From the NCBI GenBank assembly GCA_016717225.1, contig JADKGB010000019.1, forward strand, positions 29,115 to 93,114: DNA of 64,000 nucleotides. Reading direction: 5' to 3'. A model generated the notes under the pieces. That model saw only the letters and a list, made by a program, of their open reading frames with translations, ran no database searches and was not told the DNA's origin. Position numbers and translations under genes: made by a program. This DNA comes from Flavobacteriales bacterium (GTDB lineage: Bacteria > Bacteroidota > Bacteroidia > Flavobacteriales_F > PHOS-HE28). The number at the start of each line of letters is the position of its first letter. Within the stretch, counting starts at the first letter, position 1. Shown here one piece after another: positions 9,352 to 18,679 of the stretch.

Positions 9352-10140
9352 CTAGTAATTGGCTATGTATCCACGGCGTAAGACGCGATGTGCGAAAAGC
9401 CCGATCACCAAGGCGAGAAGACCGATCCATGCAGCCGTGATCCACGCGGAGGCATTCGGAACAGTGCCTTCTACAAGAACACTGCGCACCAAACCGATGA
9501 AATGGTAAAGCGGATTCAACGCGGCGATCCAGCGCAAGCCATCGGGAACAAGATCGGCTGGGTAGGCAATTGGCGTTAGGTAGAAGAATGCCGGCAGTAG
9601 AGCCGACCACAGAAGTCCAATGTCCCGGAAGTAGACATTGAGCGCACATAAAGCCAGCGAAATACCGAACAGGAATGTGGCGAACAGGGCAGTGATCGGC
9701 AGTACCAACAGATGTACAAGCGCGGGCCGCCATCCGAACCATATCATGATGAACGCGAACGGGATGAAGGAAAGCAACAAGTTGAAAAGACCCGCCATCA
9801 ATTGCGCGATAGGAAAAGCAAGTGGCGGAATGGCCAGGCTCTTCAATACGCCGGCGTTCTCGGTAAGTGATCCAAGAATATGCCCGCTCACGGTGGCGAA
9901 AAATGACCAAAAGATGAGGCCGCTCAAGGCGAATACCGGATAATTCGGGACTTGTGCGAAAGCCTTGCTGAAGATCAGAAGAAAGATGCCCAGAAAAATA
10001 AGCGGGTTGAGCAACGACCATGCAAAGCCCAACAACGAACTTTTGTACCGCAGCCGGACGTTCTTCCACGCCAGCGCGCGTATCAACGAGAAGTGGTGCG
10101 CTTGCAACCGAGTGGCAGGGATCGCGTTGGCCGTGTACAT
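9352..10140 (-). CDS. ABC-2 type permease for polysaccharide export (Wzm-like)
   Basis: A 262-residue protein with six predicted membrane helices. The N-terminal cytoplasmic segment reads AWKNVRLRYKSSLLGFAW, a characteristic opening of the ABC-2 polysaccharide export permeases, and the end contains ALNPLYHFIGLVR, another family hallmark. It pairs with the ATPase directly downstream to move an undecaprenyl-linked glycan across the inner membrane. It is the first gene of the leftward operon. The 90-bp divergent gap to the GT4 gene at 10231 probably holds both promoters, though no clear -7/-33 boxes stood out. Confidence 0.92.
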   Translation of the reverse strand: MYTANAIPATRLQAHHFSLIRALAWKNVRLRYKSSLLGFAWSLLNPLIFLGIFLLIFSKAFAQVPNYPVFALSGLIFWSFFATVSGHILGSLTENAGVLKSLAIPPLAFPIAQLMAGLFNLLLSFIPFAFIMIWFGWRPALVHLLVLPITALFATFLFGISLALCALNVYFRDIGLLWSALLPAFFYLTPIAYPADLVPDGLRWIAALNPLYHFIGLVRSVLVEGTVPNASAWITAAWIGLLALVIGLFAHRVLRRGYIANY

Positions 10141-10230
10141 GCGGCTGGCAAGTTAGATGAGGCCTTTGTCATCCTGCCCTTTCCCTTCCCGCCCCACCTA
10201 TTTTCGCAGCCTAAGCCGACAGCATCGCCA

Positions 10231-11274
10231 ATGCCACTCCTCATCAACGGTCGTTTTCTTACGCGCCCGGCTACAGGTGTTGAGCGTTACGGGCGTATGC
10301 TGTTGCATGTGATCAGCTCGGAATGGCCCGACGCTCGTGTACTTGTTCCCGGCTCATTCGAAGGCGAGGTTGACGCATGCGGTCTTCAGGTCATCCGACA
10401 TGGAAGGTCGCGCGGGCATGTTTGGGAACAAATGGAGCTACCACGAGCCGTTGGGAAAAGTGACGTTCTGCTCTCTCCAGCGAATACAGGACCGCTTCGC
10501 GGAGATCGGCACGTTCCGGTGATACATGACCTGGCATTTCTGCATCACCCCGAGTGGTTCAATACGCGTTTCGCCACTTGGTACAAGCTATTGATCCCAC
10601 GCATGGTGCGCCGCGCTGAAAGGGTAATAACCGTTAGTGGTTCTGTGCAGGAAGAAGTGATCCGCTATTTCGGCGTTGATCGCAAACGGATGCATGTGGT
10701 GCCGCCTTTTGTAATCCCCTCACTTGTTAACGCACCCTTTCTCGATACAGGGATCGAGCGTCCTTATTATTTGATCGTCGCCTCGCTCGACCCGCGCAAA
10801 GGACTGGACCGCGTGTTCAACTGGTATACCAGTTTGCAACAACCAGAATTCGATCTGGCGATCGTCGGGCGTTCACATCGTGCATTCGCAGAAACAGCCA
10901 TACCTGTCCATCCTGGAATTCACGTACTACGAGATGTGGATGACGTGTGGCTCGCAGCCTTGTACAAGAGCGCTATCGCCTTGGTGCAGGCCTCCTATTA
11001 TGAGGGCTTTGGCTTACCTATCATGGAAGCTCACGCGTTGGATTGTCCGGTGATAGCTGCTGAACTTCCTGTATTCCGTGAACAATTCGGTGAAGCACCG
11101 TTCTATGCGGACATTGGGTTTACCCGTTCGATGATGCGCGCCATGATCACGATGAGCAAGGCCGAAGATCGCGCCACTTGGGTCGCCAAAGGCCGTGTTG
11201 CCTCTATGAGGTTCGATGTTGAGCGCACAACAACCGCCTTGCACCTCGCCTTGGACCAGATGCTCGGCGAATGA
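10231..11274 (+). CDS. GT4-family glycosyltransferase
   Basis: A 347-residue GT-B enzyme. The frame stays open upstream to 9952, but that part is antisense to the permease gene. The ATG at 10231 gives the natural start MPLLINGRFLTRPATGVERYG. C-terminal hallmarks of GT4 are present: DPRKGLDRVFNWY for the donor-site loop and YEGFGLPIMEAHALDCPVI, the E-x7-E nucleotide-sugar motif. The donor and acceptor cannot be read from sequence. Its stop overlaps the next gene's ATG (ATGA), and the third gene of the run overlaps the second, so 10231-13623 is a translationally coupled set devoted to the same glycan. Confidence 0.92.
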   Translation: MPLLINGRFLTRPATGVERYGRMLLHVISSEWPDARVLVPGSFEGEVDACGLQVIRHGRSRGHVWEQMELPRAVGKSDVLLSPANTGPLRGDRHVPVIHDLAFLHHPEWFNTRFATWYKLLIPRMVRRAERVITVSGSVQEEVIRYFGVDRKRMHVVPPFVIPSLVNAPFLDTGIERPYYLIVASLDPRKGLDRVFNWYTSLQQPEFDLAIVGRSHRAFAETAIPVHPGIHVLRDVDDVWLAALYKSAIALVQASYYEGFGLPIMEAHALDCPVIAAELPVFREQFGEAPFYADIGFTRSMMRAMITMSKAEDRATWVAKGRVASMRFDVERTTTALHLALDQMLGE

Positions 11275-12377
11275 TGCGCGTGGCCGTGGTCCATGATTGG
11301 CTGGCCGAGATCGGTGGCGCTGAAAAAGTGACGCGGGAGTTGATCGATCTGTTCGATGCGGATGTATTCGCCTTGGTCGATTTTCTGAGCCCTGAGGACA
11401 GGAATTTCGTTTTGCACGGCAAACATGCTCGAACATCTTTCATCCAACAAATGCCGTTCGCGCGGAAACGCTTCCGTTGGTACCTGCCTTTTTTTCCAGT
11501 GGCCATTGAGCGATTGGATCTTCGGGGGTTCGACCTCATCGTCAGCTCCAGCTATGCGGTCGCCAAAGGCGTGCGTAAACAGCCAGGGCAGAAACATGTG
11601 TGTTACATACACACACCGATGCGCTTCGCATGGGTTGATGAGGATGGTTATTTCCAAGACCATGGTGTGCAAGGGATCAAAGCACGCCTCTTGCGATGGG
11701 TGATGAAAAGGTTGCGCCATTGGGATAAGGCCAGCAGCGAAACTGTTGATCGGTTCATCGCAAACAGCGAGAATGTCGCAAGCCGTGTAAGGAAGTTCTA
11801 TGGTCGCGATGCAGCGGTGCTTCTTCCGCCGGTTGATCCTGAGGTCTTTTCCCTCCATGAAGGGCCTCGCAGTGGTTACCTCGTGGCTGCGCGTTTAGTG
11901 CCATACAAGCGTATAGATCGGATCATCGAAGCCTTCAACCAGCTACCGGAACTTCGACTAACCATAGCAGGTGATGGTCCGGACCTTGGCCGACTGCGGT
12001 CTATGGCAGGACCAACGATATCCTTCGCGGGTCATCTGCAGCAGCCCGACCTCGTCATCGCAATGCAGCGATCCTCCGCGCTGGTATGTGCGGCGCACGA
12101 GGACCTTGGGCTCACGGTCATGGAAGCTCAGGCATGTGGTACACCAGTGATCGCCCTGAAGGCCGGTGGTTACTTGGAAACCGTGGACGAATTGCATGGC
12201 AGCCGTTTCTTCCCGGATACTGAACCTTTGTGTATTCGTGAAGCGGTGCTTCGACATGAGACCGCCAAACCCGATCTTGCACCCCTCCGTCTGCGCCACA
12301 CTATGTCACCTTTCTTCCGAGATCAATTTCGCGAACGCTTCCAAACCCTCGTGCTTCAGGTAATGAACCATGCGTGA
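11271..12377 (+). CDS. GT4-family glycosyltransferase
   Basis: A 368-residue GT-B glycosyltransferase. The N-terminal half has VAVVHDWLAEIGGAEKV, a very typical GT4 opening with the glycine-rich acceptor loop, and CYIHTPMRFAW. The C-terminal half has LVPYKRIDRIIEAF and EDLGLTVMEAQACGTPVIA, with the E-x7-E motif. Homologues with this combination are frequently mannosyl- or rhamnosyl-transferases, but that is only a family tendency. It overlaps the upstream GT4 gene by 4 bases and the downstream ligase-like gene by 8 bases, consistent with co-translation. Confidence 0.92.
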   Translation: MMRVAVVHDWLAEIGGAEKVTRELIDLFDADVFALVDFLSPEDRNFVLHGKHARTSFIQQMPFARKRFRWYLPFFPVAIERLDLRGFDLIVSSSYAVAKGVRKQPGQKHVCYIHTPMRFAWVDEDGYFQDHGVQGIKARLLRWVMKRLRHWDKASSETVDRFIANSENVASRVRKFYGRDAAVLLPPVDPEVFSLHEGPRSGYLVAARLVPYKRIDRIIEAFNQLPELRLTIAGDGPDLGRLRSMAGPTISFAGHLQQPDLVIAMQRSSALVCAAHEDLGLTVMEAQACGTPVIALKAGGYLETVDELHGSRFFPDTEPLCIREAVLRHETAKPDLAPLRLRHTMSPFFRDQFRERFQTLVLQVMNHA

Positions 12378-13623
12378 CGCGGTGCATCGCAGATACGTGG
12401 AAGCCATGGTGCCATTGAGCACCTTGTCATTGGCGCTTATGCCACTGCTAAGCACGCGCGGAATGGTATTGATGATCGCCTTTTGGATCATTGTTCTCCT
12501 GGCGCGCTCCATCCTTGACCCCACGCCCGTTCAACAGGATGCCTGGCGTTGGACCGCCTTCCTAGCCTTGCCCTTCCTCCTGATGCTTCCCGATATTTTC
12601 CGGGCACCATCACTATCGATCGGTTGGTCCTTCGCGGAACGGAGTGCTTCATTGTTGCTCTTCCCGGTGGGTTTCCTGTTGATGGGAGCTCCTACTTCGG
12701 ACCGCTTCCGCGAGGCCATGATGGACCTTTTTACCCTGGCAGCGTTGGTGCTGGCTGGCTGGTCCAACGGGCATTTGCTCGTTCATGGCTTTCCGGCCGA
12801 CACTCACGCTGGCGAAAACTTCAGTTATGCCTACCGGACAGCCTTTTCAGCAAGCACTGGACTACACCCGCCCTATGGTTCGTATTTCTTTCTCGGCGCT
12901 GCGCTTTTCCAACTTGACCGACTTATCGACATGGCACGTCGTCCATGGTGGCGCGTGGCCGCCATCACGATCCTGTTCTTCGCAGCGCTCTTACTGGCTT
13001 CCCGTATGCCCCTGATCGCCTTCGCCACCGCTTCGGCTGTGGTCCTGTTCGTTCGCCTTCCACGCCTTGTGGCTCTTCGATGGGCCCTAGGGGTATTCTT
13101 TTCGATCGCTATTCTCGCTGTGGTTGTTCCCGGTGTGCGCGAGCGCGTTGCTGAAGTCGTGGCCTCCATGAAGGGACATACGGTATACCCACCTCTCAAC
13201 TCGTTCAATATTCGGGTACCGATAGCAACTTGTTCGCTAGAACTTATTTCGGACCATTGGCTTTTGGGGATCGGCCAGGCCAATGTTCAACCCGCGCTGG
13301 ATGCCTGTTATCAGCGCTTCGAACAGCCCTCTTTGCTGGATGGCAGTTATGGCACACACAACCAACTCTTCCATTGGTGGCTCTCTTTCGGCCTTATTGG
13401 CCTTGTGCTATACGTCGTGTATTTCGGCACGTTGCTCATTACAGCCTGGCAGAGGCGCGATGCTATTCAACTGGGCTTCACGGTCCTCATCCTGCTTTGC
13501 TGTATTACCGAAAATGTACTCTCACGCCAATGGGGCGTGGTGCTGTTCGCTTGTTTCAACGCACTTTTTCTTTCAGGCTATTCGAACGAACGAAAAAGTC
13601 CTGTGGACGTGAAGCATCGTTGA
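12370..13623 (+). CDS. O-antigen ligase/polymerase-like membrane protein (Wzy/WaaL type)
   Basis: A 417-residue protein with about ten to eleven hydrophobic segments. Near the C-terminus a large non-cytoplasmic loop contains LGIGQANVQPALDACY and GTHNQLFHWWLSFGLIG, the pattern of the Wzy_C/O-antigen ligase domain, in which a conserved His sits in the loop preceding the last helices. WaaL and Wzy proteins are hard to tell apart by sequence. Because the cluster uses an ABC exporter rather than a Wzx flippase, ligation is the more economical reading, but this is inference. It overlaps the preceding GT4 gene. Confidence 0.85.
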   Translation: MRDAVHRRYVEAMVPLSTLSLALMPLLSTRGMVLMIAFWIIVLLARSILDPTPVQQDAWRWTAFLALPFLLMLPDIFRAPSLSIGWSFAERSASLLLFPVGFLLMGAPTSDRFREAMMDLFTLAALVLAGWSNGHLLVHGFPADTHAGENFSYAYRTAFSASTGLHPPYGSYFFLGAALFQLDRLIDMARRPWWRVAAITILFFAALLLASRMPLIAFATASAVVLFVRLPRLVALRWALGVFFSIAILAVVVPGVRERVAEVVASMKGHTVYPPLNSFNIRVPIATCSLELISDHWLLGIGQANVQPALDACYQRFEQPSLLDGSYGTHNQLFHWWLSFGLIGLVLYVVYFGTLLITAWQRRDAIQLGFTVLILLCCITENVLSRQWGVVLFACFNALFLSGYSNERKSPVDVKHR

Positions 13624-13768
13624 ACCCCCAGTTTTCAGAAGTTATTCACGCGAACGCACCTCAGCGAACGCCTCCGGGTACTTTCGGCCCGCCCTCCTCA
13701 GTCCATTCGATCTTAGTGGTCCCGATAGACCTTACCCCTTACCCACAATGACACGATCCGCTCCGGTC

Positions 13769-14623
13769 ATGGCGAACAGCATTTCAACGGTCGAACTCCA
13801 ACGCATCGCTTCCCAGGTTCGCCGGGATATTGTTCGTATGGTACACGGTTGCCAAAGCGGCCATCCTGGTGGCTCGCTCGGATGCACCGACTTTTTGACC
13901 ATGCTCTATTTCGATGTGCTGCGGCATGACGCGAAAAACTTCTCGATGGACGGTATCGGGCAAGACCTGTTCTTCCTGAGCAATGGCCATATCAGTCCGG
14001 TGTTCTACAGTGTGTTATCGCGCAGTGGTTATTTACCCGTTGAAGAATTGAAGACATTCCGAAAACTTGACTCACGCCTGCAAGGCCACCCAACCACCCA
14101 CGAAGGACTACCTGGCGTTCGCATGGCCAGTGGGTCTCTGGGGCAAGGCCTCAGTGTGGGCATTGGCGCCGCGTTGGCCAAGAAATTGAACAAGGATGAC
14201 CACTTGGTCTTCACGCTGCACGGCGACGGCGAACTGCAGGAAGGCCAGATCTGGGAAGCCGCCATGTTCGCCGCAGGGAAAAATGTGGACAACTTGATCG
14301 CCACCGTTGATCTGAACGGTCAGCAGATCGACGGGCCAACGGATCAGGTTATGCCCCTTGGCGATCTGCGGGCAAAATGGGTCGCATTCGGCTGGCATGT
14401 GCTTGAAATGAACGGCAATGACATGGACTCGGTTCGGGCCGGGTTCCTGGATGCGATTAGCCGCACAGGCAAGGGAAAACCGGTATGCATCCTGATGCGC
14501 ACCGAAATGGGCATGGGAGTTGATTTCATGATGGGTAGCCATGAATGGCATGGCATACCACCGAACGATGAACAACTCGCACGTGCACTTTCACAGCTTC
14601 CGGAGACGTTGGGGGATTACTGA
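13769..14623 (+). CDS. Transketolase, N-terminal (thiamine diphosphate-binding) subunit
   Basis: About 284 residues. It covers only the PP-binding half of transketolase: GHPGGSLGCTDFL for the substrate His region, then the ThDP motif beginning GDGELQEGQIWEA and ending near DLNGQQIDG. Transketolase moves two-carbon units in the non-oxidative pentose phosphate pathway, and many Bacteroidota and archaea encode it as two polypeptides. The partner half lies at 16057, but a VWA gene intervenes, which is an unusual arrangement. An ATG at 13748 would add seven residues; MANSISTVELQ fits family starts better. The 145 bases upstream hold nothing I recognise. Confidence 0.93.
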   Translation: MANSISTVELQRIASQVRRDIVRMVHGCQSGHPGGSLGCTDFLTMLYFDVLRHDAKNFSMDGIGQDLFFLSNGHISPVFYSVLSRSGYLPVEELKTFRKLDSRLQGHPTTHEGLPGVRMASGSLGQGLSVGIGAALAKKLNKDDHLVFTLHGDGELQEGQIWEAAMFAAGKNVDNLIATVDLNGQQIDGPTDQVMPLGDLRAKWVAFGWHVLEMNGNDMDSVRAGFLDAISRTGKGKPVCILMRTEMGMGVDFMMGSHEWHGIPPNDEQLARALSQLPETLGDY

Positions 14624-14633
14624 TCCGCGCCAC

Positions 14634-16010
14634 ATGCATCTTCGATCCGTTCTTCTTTTGATATCTCTCTTGCCTGTCCTTTCGTTCGGGCAGCGAGCGA
14701 AGGAGAAGAAGCCGGAACTCACCCGTATCCTCTTCGTGATGGATGCCAGCAACAGCATGAACGCGTTCTGGGAGAACGAACCGAAGATCAACGCGGCCCG
14801 CAAGATCCTGTTGGAGTCGCTGAAGCCGATCGAGAACCAACCGGATATCCAGCTTGCTCTTCGGTTGTACGGGCACCAGACGCGCATTGAGGCTGGGAAG
14901 CAGGATTGCAACGACACCAAGCTCGAAGTACCCTTCGGCCCGAGCCAAGGAGACGCCATCCGCAAAACGATGAACTCGGTGCATTGCCTGGGCACCACCC
15001 CTATTGCTCGATCACTGGAAAAAGCGGCCGGTGACTTTCCGGACAACAAGGCGCGCAATGTCATCATTCTCATAACCGATGGTATCGAAGCCTGCGATGA
15101 GGACCCTTGCGCTGTGAGCCGTGCGCTGCAGGCAAAGGGTATTTTCCTCAAGCCTTTTGTGATCGGGATCGGCTTGGAAGAAGGCGGTAAGTACAACTTG
15201 AAATGCGTGGGGAACTACTACGATGCCAGCACACCGGAAATGTTCCAACGTGTCTTGCGCGTGGTGATCGATCAGGCGCTGAACAGTACCACCACGCAAT
15301 TGCTTTTGGTAACCGATGATTCCAAGCCCACGGAAACGAACGTACCGGTGACCTTTTTCGACCAGAAAACCGGGCAGGCACGGTACCATTTCGTTCACAC
15401 CATGAACGTTCGCGGCGAACCGGATACGCTCAGCATAGATCCTGTCTTCACCTACCGCGTGGTCGCACATACGCTTCCACCGAGCGTGAAGGAGAACGTG
15501 GTGATCGAACCCGGCCAACACAATGTCATCACGCTCGCGGCAGGGCAAGGCGATCTGGATCTGCGAACGGAAACGGGTCTCGCTGCAGCCGAAGATGTGC
15601 AATGTATCGTGCGCAAAAAGGATGAAATGCCCACGCTGAACGCGCAGCGCATGAATACTTCGAAACGCTATCGAACGGGTATCTATGATCTGGAATTCCT
15701 CACGCTTCCGCGACTGTTGATCCCGGACGTCGTGATACAGCAAAGCAGATCCACCCCGGTGAGTGTTCCGCAAAGCGGTGTGCTGAACGTGAATTCCAGC
15801 GCTCCAGGGTTCGGAGCGGTTTTCCAACTGGACGGCAGCGACATGAAGTGGGTGATCGACCTGAACCCGAATGAGACACGCAACCAGTTCCGCCTGTTAC
15901 CCGGTGAATACAAAGTGATCTACCGAAGTGCGAGTGCCCACCAGACCGCATTCTCGATCGAAAAGAACATTACCGTACAAAGCGGCCGATCAATTGACCT
16001 CGACCTCTAG
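14634..16010 (+). CDS. Secreted VWA-domain protein
   Basis: A 458-residue protein that starts 10 bases after the transketolase N-subunit gene. The signal peptide reads MHLRSVLLLISLLPVLSFGQ. A von Willebrand A domain follows, with the MIDAS metal motif DASNS near residue 36 and the second half near IILITDGIEACDEDPC. The last 250 residues are beta-rich repeats that resemble PEGA-like or carboxypeptidase-regulatory-like modules (for example LLPGEYKVIYRS). VWA proteins bind partners through Mg-dependent contacts; the partner here is unknown. Its location between the two transketolase halves suggests co-transcription, but a periplasmic or extracellular protein has no obvious metabolic link to them. 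Confidence 0.85.
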   Translation: MHLRSVLLLISLLPVLSFGQRAKEKKPELTRILFVMDASNSMNAFWENEPKINAARKILLESLKPIENQPDIQLALRLYGHQTRIEAGKQDCNDTKLEVPFGPSQGDAIRKTMNSVHCLGTTPIARSLEKAAGDFPDNKARNVIILITDGIEACDEDPCAVSRALQAKGIFLKPFVIGIGLEEGGKYNLKCVGNYYDASTPEMFQRVLRVVIDQALNSTTTQLLLVTDDSKPTETNVPVTFFDQKTGQARYHFVHTMNVRGEPDTLSIDPVFTYRVVAHTLPPSVKENVVIEPGQHNVITLAAGQGDLDLRTETGLAAAEDVQCIVRKKDEMPTLNAQRMNTSKRYRTGIYDLEFLTLPRLLIPDVVIQQSRSTPVSVPQSGVLNVNSSAPGFGAVFQLDGSDMKWVIDLNPNETRNQFRLLPGEYKVIYRSASAHQTAFSIEKNITVQSGRSIDLDL

Positions 16011-16056
16011 AACGATCCTTCGAAAACCAAGAACTCACTCACCACCACTCCTGCAA

Positions 16057-17049
16057 ATGGCCGCCTATCCTATCCTCGATCAGAAAGACACACGCTCCGG
16101 CTTTGGTGCTGGATTGCTCGAATTGGGCAACCGCGATGAACGCGTTGTAGCGCTTTGCGCTGACCTCATCGGTTCGCTCAAGATGGATGCCTTCGCCAAA
16201 CAGTTCCCCGATCGTTTCTTCCAAGTAGGTATCGCTGAAGCGAACATGATGGGCATTGCCGCTGGTCTTACCATTGGGGGCAAGATCCCCTTCACTGGCA
16301 CGTTCGCCAACTTCAGTACGGGCCGGGTTTACGATCAGATCCGCCAGAGCATTGCCTACGCGGGCAAGAACGTGAAGATCTGCGCCAGCCACGCCGGCCT
16401 TACCCTTGGCGAGGATGGCGCCACCCACCAGATCCTCGAAGACATCGGGCTGATGCGCATGCTGCCGGGCATGACGGTGATCGTGCCTTGCGACTACAAT
16501 CAAACGAAGCAAGCCACCATTGCCATTGGCGCGCATGAAGGCCCCGTCTATTTGCGCTTCGGTCGCCCCAAGTGGCCGGTGTTCATTCCCGCTGACCTGC
16601 CTTTCGAGATCGGCAAGGCTCAACGCTTGGTCGAAGGCAGCGATGTAAGCATCTTCGCCTGTGGTCATTTGGTATGGAAGGCACTACAGGCTGCTGAGGA
16701 ATTGGCCAAACGCAACATCAGCGCGGAGGTGATCAACGTGCATACGATCAAACCATTGGACGAAGAGGCCGTCCTATCCAGCGTTCGCAAAACGAAATGC
16801 GTAGTTACCTGCGAGGAACACAACCGCTATGGAGGCTTGGGCGATGCCATCGCTCAGCTTCTTGCGCGCACACTGCCGACACCGCAGGAATACGTAGCCG
16901 TGAACGACAGTTTCGGCGAGAGTGGCACAGCGGACCAGTTGCTCAAAAAATATGGATTGGATACGCCGGATGTGGTGCAGGCTGCGGAAAGTGCTAAAGA
17001 TCGGGCGCAAATAGTTGCTATTCGGGACAACCCGCTTCATCGCCTATGA
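16057..17049 (+). CDS. Transketolase, C-terminal subunit
   Basis: A 330-residue protein that supplies the pyrimidine-binding and C-terminal domains of transketolase. Evidence includes CADLIGSLKMDAF, then FFQVGIAEANMMGIAAG, with the Glu that activates thiamine diphosphate, and the C-terminal regulatory domain with EEHNRYGGLGDAIAQLL. It should pair with the N-subunit encoded at 13769 to make a functional enzyme. The frame is open upstream to 15928, but that part overlaps the VWA gene, and the ATG at 16057 begins MAAYPILDQKDTRSGFG, as expected. Its stop overlaps the sigma factor start by 4 bases. Confidence 0.93.
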   Translation: MAAYPILDQKDTRSGFGAGLLELGNRDERVVALCADLIGSLKMDAFAKQFPDRFFQVGIAEANMMGIAAGLTIGGKIPFTGTFANFSTGRVYDQIRQSIAYAGKNVKICASHAGLTLGEDGATHQILEDIGLMRMLPGMTVIVPCDYNQTKQATIAIGAHEGPVYLRFGRPKWPVFIPADLPFEIGKAQRLVEGSDVSIFACGHLVWKALQAAEELAKRNISAEVINVHTIKPLDEEAVLSSVRKTKCVVTCEEHNRYGGLGDAIAQLLARTLPTPQEYVAVNDSFGESGTADQLLKKYGLDTPDVVQAAESAKDRAQIVAIRDNPLHRL

Positions 17050-17609
17050 GCGAGGACCTCTCCGACGACGAACTCCTCGCCCTTTTCGCCAAGGAAGAGA
17101 GCAAGCACTATGCGTTCAATCTCATCGTGCGCAAATACCAGCGCCGACTGTATAGTTCTGTCCGGCGAATGATCACCGACCCGGACGAGACCAAGGACGT
17201 GCTCCAGAACATCTTTATCAAAGCATGGCAGGGATTGGACAAGTTCCGGGCGGACGCGCAGCTGTTCAGCTGGCTATACCGGATCGCGCACAACGAGAGC
17301 ATCACGCACCTCAACAAAATGAAACGAGGGCTTTTTACAAGCGATGCGATGGTAGTGGATCGCCTTACCACCACCCTCGATAGTAGCGAACATTTCAGCG
17401 GAGACCTGATCCAGAAAAAACTGCAACACGCCGTTATGCGGTTGCCCACCAAACAGCGGGCAGTATTCAACATGAAGTATTTCGAGGAAATGAAGTACGA
17501 GGAAATGAGCCGAGTGACGGGCACCAGTGTGGGTGCTCTGAAGGCCAGCTACCACATAGCCACCAAGAAGATCGAGGAGTGGCTCACCCAGGCCGATCAA
17601 ACCAACTGA
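17046..17609 (+). CDS. ECF-type RNA polymerase sigma factor
   Basis: A 187-residue sigma-70 family protein of ECF size. Region 2 is seen in DPDETKDVLQNIFIKAW and SWLYRIAHNESITHLNK. Region 4 is seen in LPTKQRAVFNMKYFEEMKYE followed by the helix-turn-helix GTSVGALKASYHIATKKI. No region 3 is present. It overlaps the transketolase C gene by 4 bases and is followed by two small co-directional genes, the second of which overlaps the first. The next gene encodes a one-helix membrane protein that could act as its anti-sigma partner, judging from position and topology only. Confidence 0.93.
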   Translation: MSEDLSDDELLALFAKEESKHYAFNLIVRKYQRRLYSSVRRMITDPDETKDVLQNIFIKAWQGLDKFRADAQLFSWLYRIAHNESITHLNKMKRGLFTSDAMVVDRLTTTLDSSEHFSGDLIQKKLQHAVMRLPTKQRAVFNMKYFEEMKYEEMSRVTGTSVGALKASYHIATKKIEEWLTQADQTN

Positions 17610-17632
17610 ACCGTTCTAAGTCTTAACCGCAC

Positions 17633-18106
17633 TTGGCCATGGAACCCCTGAACGAAAACGACGAACTGAAGCGCAGTGCTCCTACGCTATTCGGCCTTCC
17701 GAAGACCGATCCGTTCGTCGTGCCTGACGGTCTCTTTGAACGCTTCCCGCACGAGGTGCAGGCCCGGATCGTTGACCGAAAAGACACACCTCCTGCATGG
17801 ATCTGGTGGAAACGCATGGTCATCGCTTTACCCGTGGTGGCATTAATGGCCGGCGGCATTTGGTGGTCGCAACAAACCACACCCGTTGAAAGCGCCCTTG
17901 CCGAGACACAGTTAGCCCCTTTGACAGATGCTGAGTTGGATGACATGGACGACAACGACCTCTTCGCTTTGACCGAGGGAGCCGATGCCCAGGAAGCTCC
18001 ACCTGAATTGGGCAACGTGGACGTGAACTTGAACGATAACGAACTGCTGGCCTACCTCGAAAACGAGAACGCCGATCTGGACGAATTGATCACAGAAACA
18101 GAATGA
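17633..18106 (+). CDS. Single-pass membrane protein, possible anti-sigma-type partner
   Basis: A 157-residue protein with an N-terminal soluble part of about 60 residues containing PDGLFERFPHEVQARI. One membrane helix follows (MVIALPVVALMAGGIWW), then an acidic C-terminal region with repeated D/E/L-rich stretches ending in DELITETE. No recognised zinc-binding or anti-sigma motif is visible. Immediate placement after an ECF sigma gene, in the same orientation and 23 bases away, is the usual position of an anti-sigma factor. That role is inferred from synteny alone. A start at 17639 would drop two residues. Confidence 0.75.
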   Translation: MAMEPLNENDELKRSAPTLFGLPKTDPFVVPDGLFERFPHEVQARIVDRKDTPPAWIWWKRMVIALPVVALMAGGIWWSQQTTPVESALAETQLAPLTDAELDDMDDNDLFALTEGADAQEAPPELGNVDVNLNDNELLAYLENENADLDELITETE

Positions 18107-18612
18107 AGAACCTATTCAATACCGGGCTGCTTTTGGCCCTGCTCGTTTCACCTATCACGGCATCGGCGCAGGATGAGGATCTCTTTTCCATCGCCGAGGA
18201 TCGCATGCAGGAGATCAAGGCGCAGAAAACCGCCTTTCTCACACAACGGTTGGACCTCACACCAGCGGAAGCGGAGAAGTTCTGGCCTGTTTACAATCAG
18301 TTCGACAAGGAGTTGGAAGCCAACCGCAAGGAGATGCGCGAGGCGAGCAAGAGCGCGAAAAAGGACGATGACCTCACCGAGGCCGAAGCTTCCGCCGCTA
18401 TCGATAGAGATATGGCTTCACGCCAAAAGGAACTGGATACACGCAAGAAATACGCGGTCGAATTCAAGAAGACCATAGGCGCATTGAAAACGATGAAGCT
18501 CGGAAAAGCCGAACGCGACTTCAAAAAGGAACTGATCAAACGCGTGCGCGACCGTGTGGAAGAACGTCGCGGAGGTGGCCAGCCCGGTGGACGGCGAAGC
18601 GGTAGGCCCTGA
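18103..18612 (+). CDS. Secreted helical protein of the sigma-associated Spy/LTXXQ-like type
   Basis: A 169-residue protein with a signal peptide ending in ASAQD. The mature part is predicted all-helical and highly charged. It contains TQRLDLTPAEAEKFWPVYNQ, the pattern by which many Bacteroidota ECF-linked periplasmic proteins resemble the Spy/CpxP LTXXQ fold. It ends in an Arg/Gly-rich tail. Spy-like proteins act as periplasmic chaperones or stress sensors, but the match here is only at the level of helix pattern. It overlaps the preceding gene by 4 bases and is followed by a terminator, closing the sigma operon. Confidence 0.78.
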   Translation: MKNLFNTGLLLALLVSPITASAQDEDLFSIAEDRMQEIKAQKTAFLTQRLDLTPAEAEKFWPVYNQFDKELEANRKEMREASKSAKKDDDLTEAEASAAIDRDMASRQKELDTRKKYAVEFKKTIGALKTMKLGKAERDFKKELIKRVRDRVEERRGGGQPGGRRSGRP

Positions 18613-18625
18613 GTTCAAATTCCTG

Positions 18626-18660
18626 AAAAGCCCCGTACCCGAATGTGTGCGGGCTTTTCG
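18626..18660 (+). terminator. Intrinsic terminator after the sigma-factor operon
   Basis: The arms AAAAGCCC and GGGCTTTT pair across a 17-base loop and end in a T run. The element lies 14 bases after the stop of the Spy-like gene and before the aminotransferase gene at 18680, so that gene probably has its own promoter or depends on readthrough. Confidence 0.65.
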
Positions 18661-18679
18661 TTGCACCATCTTCGCGGCA

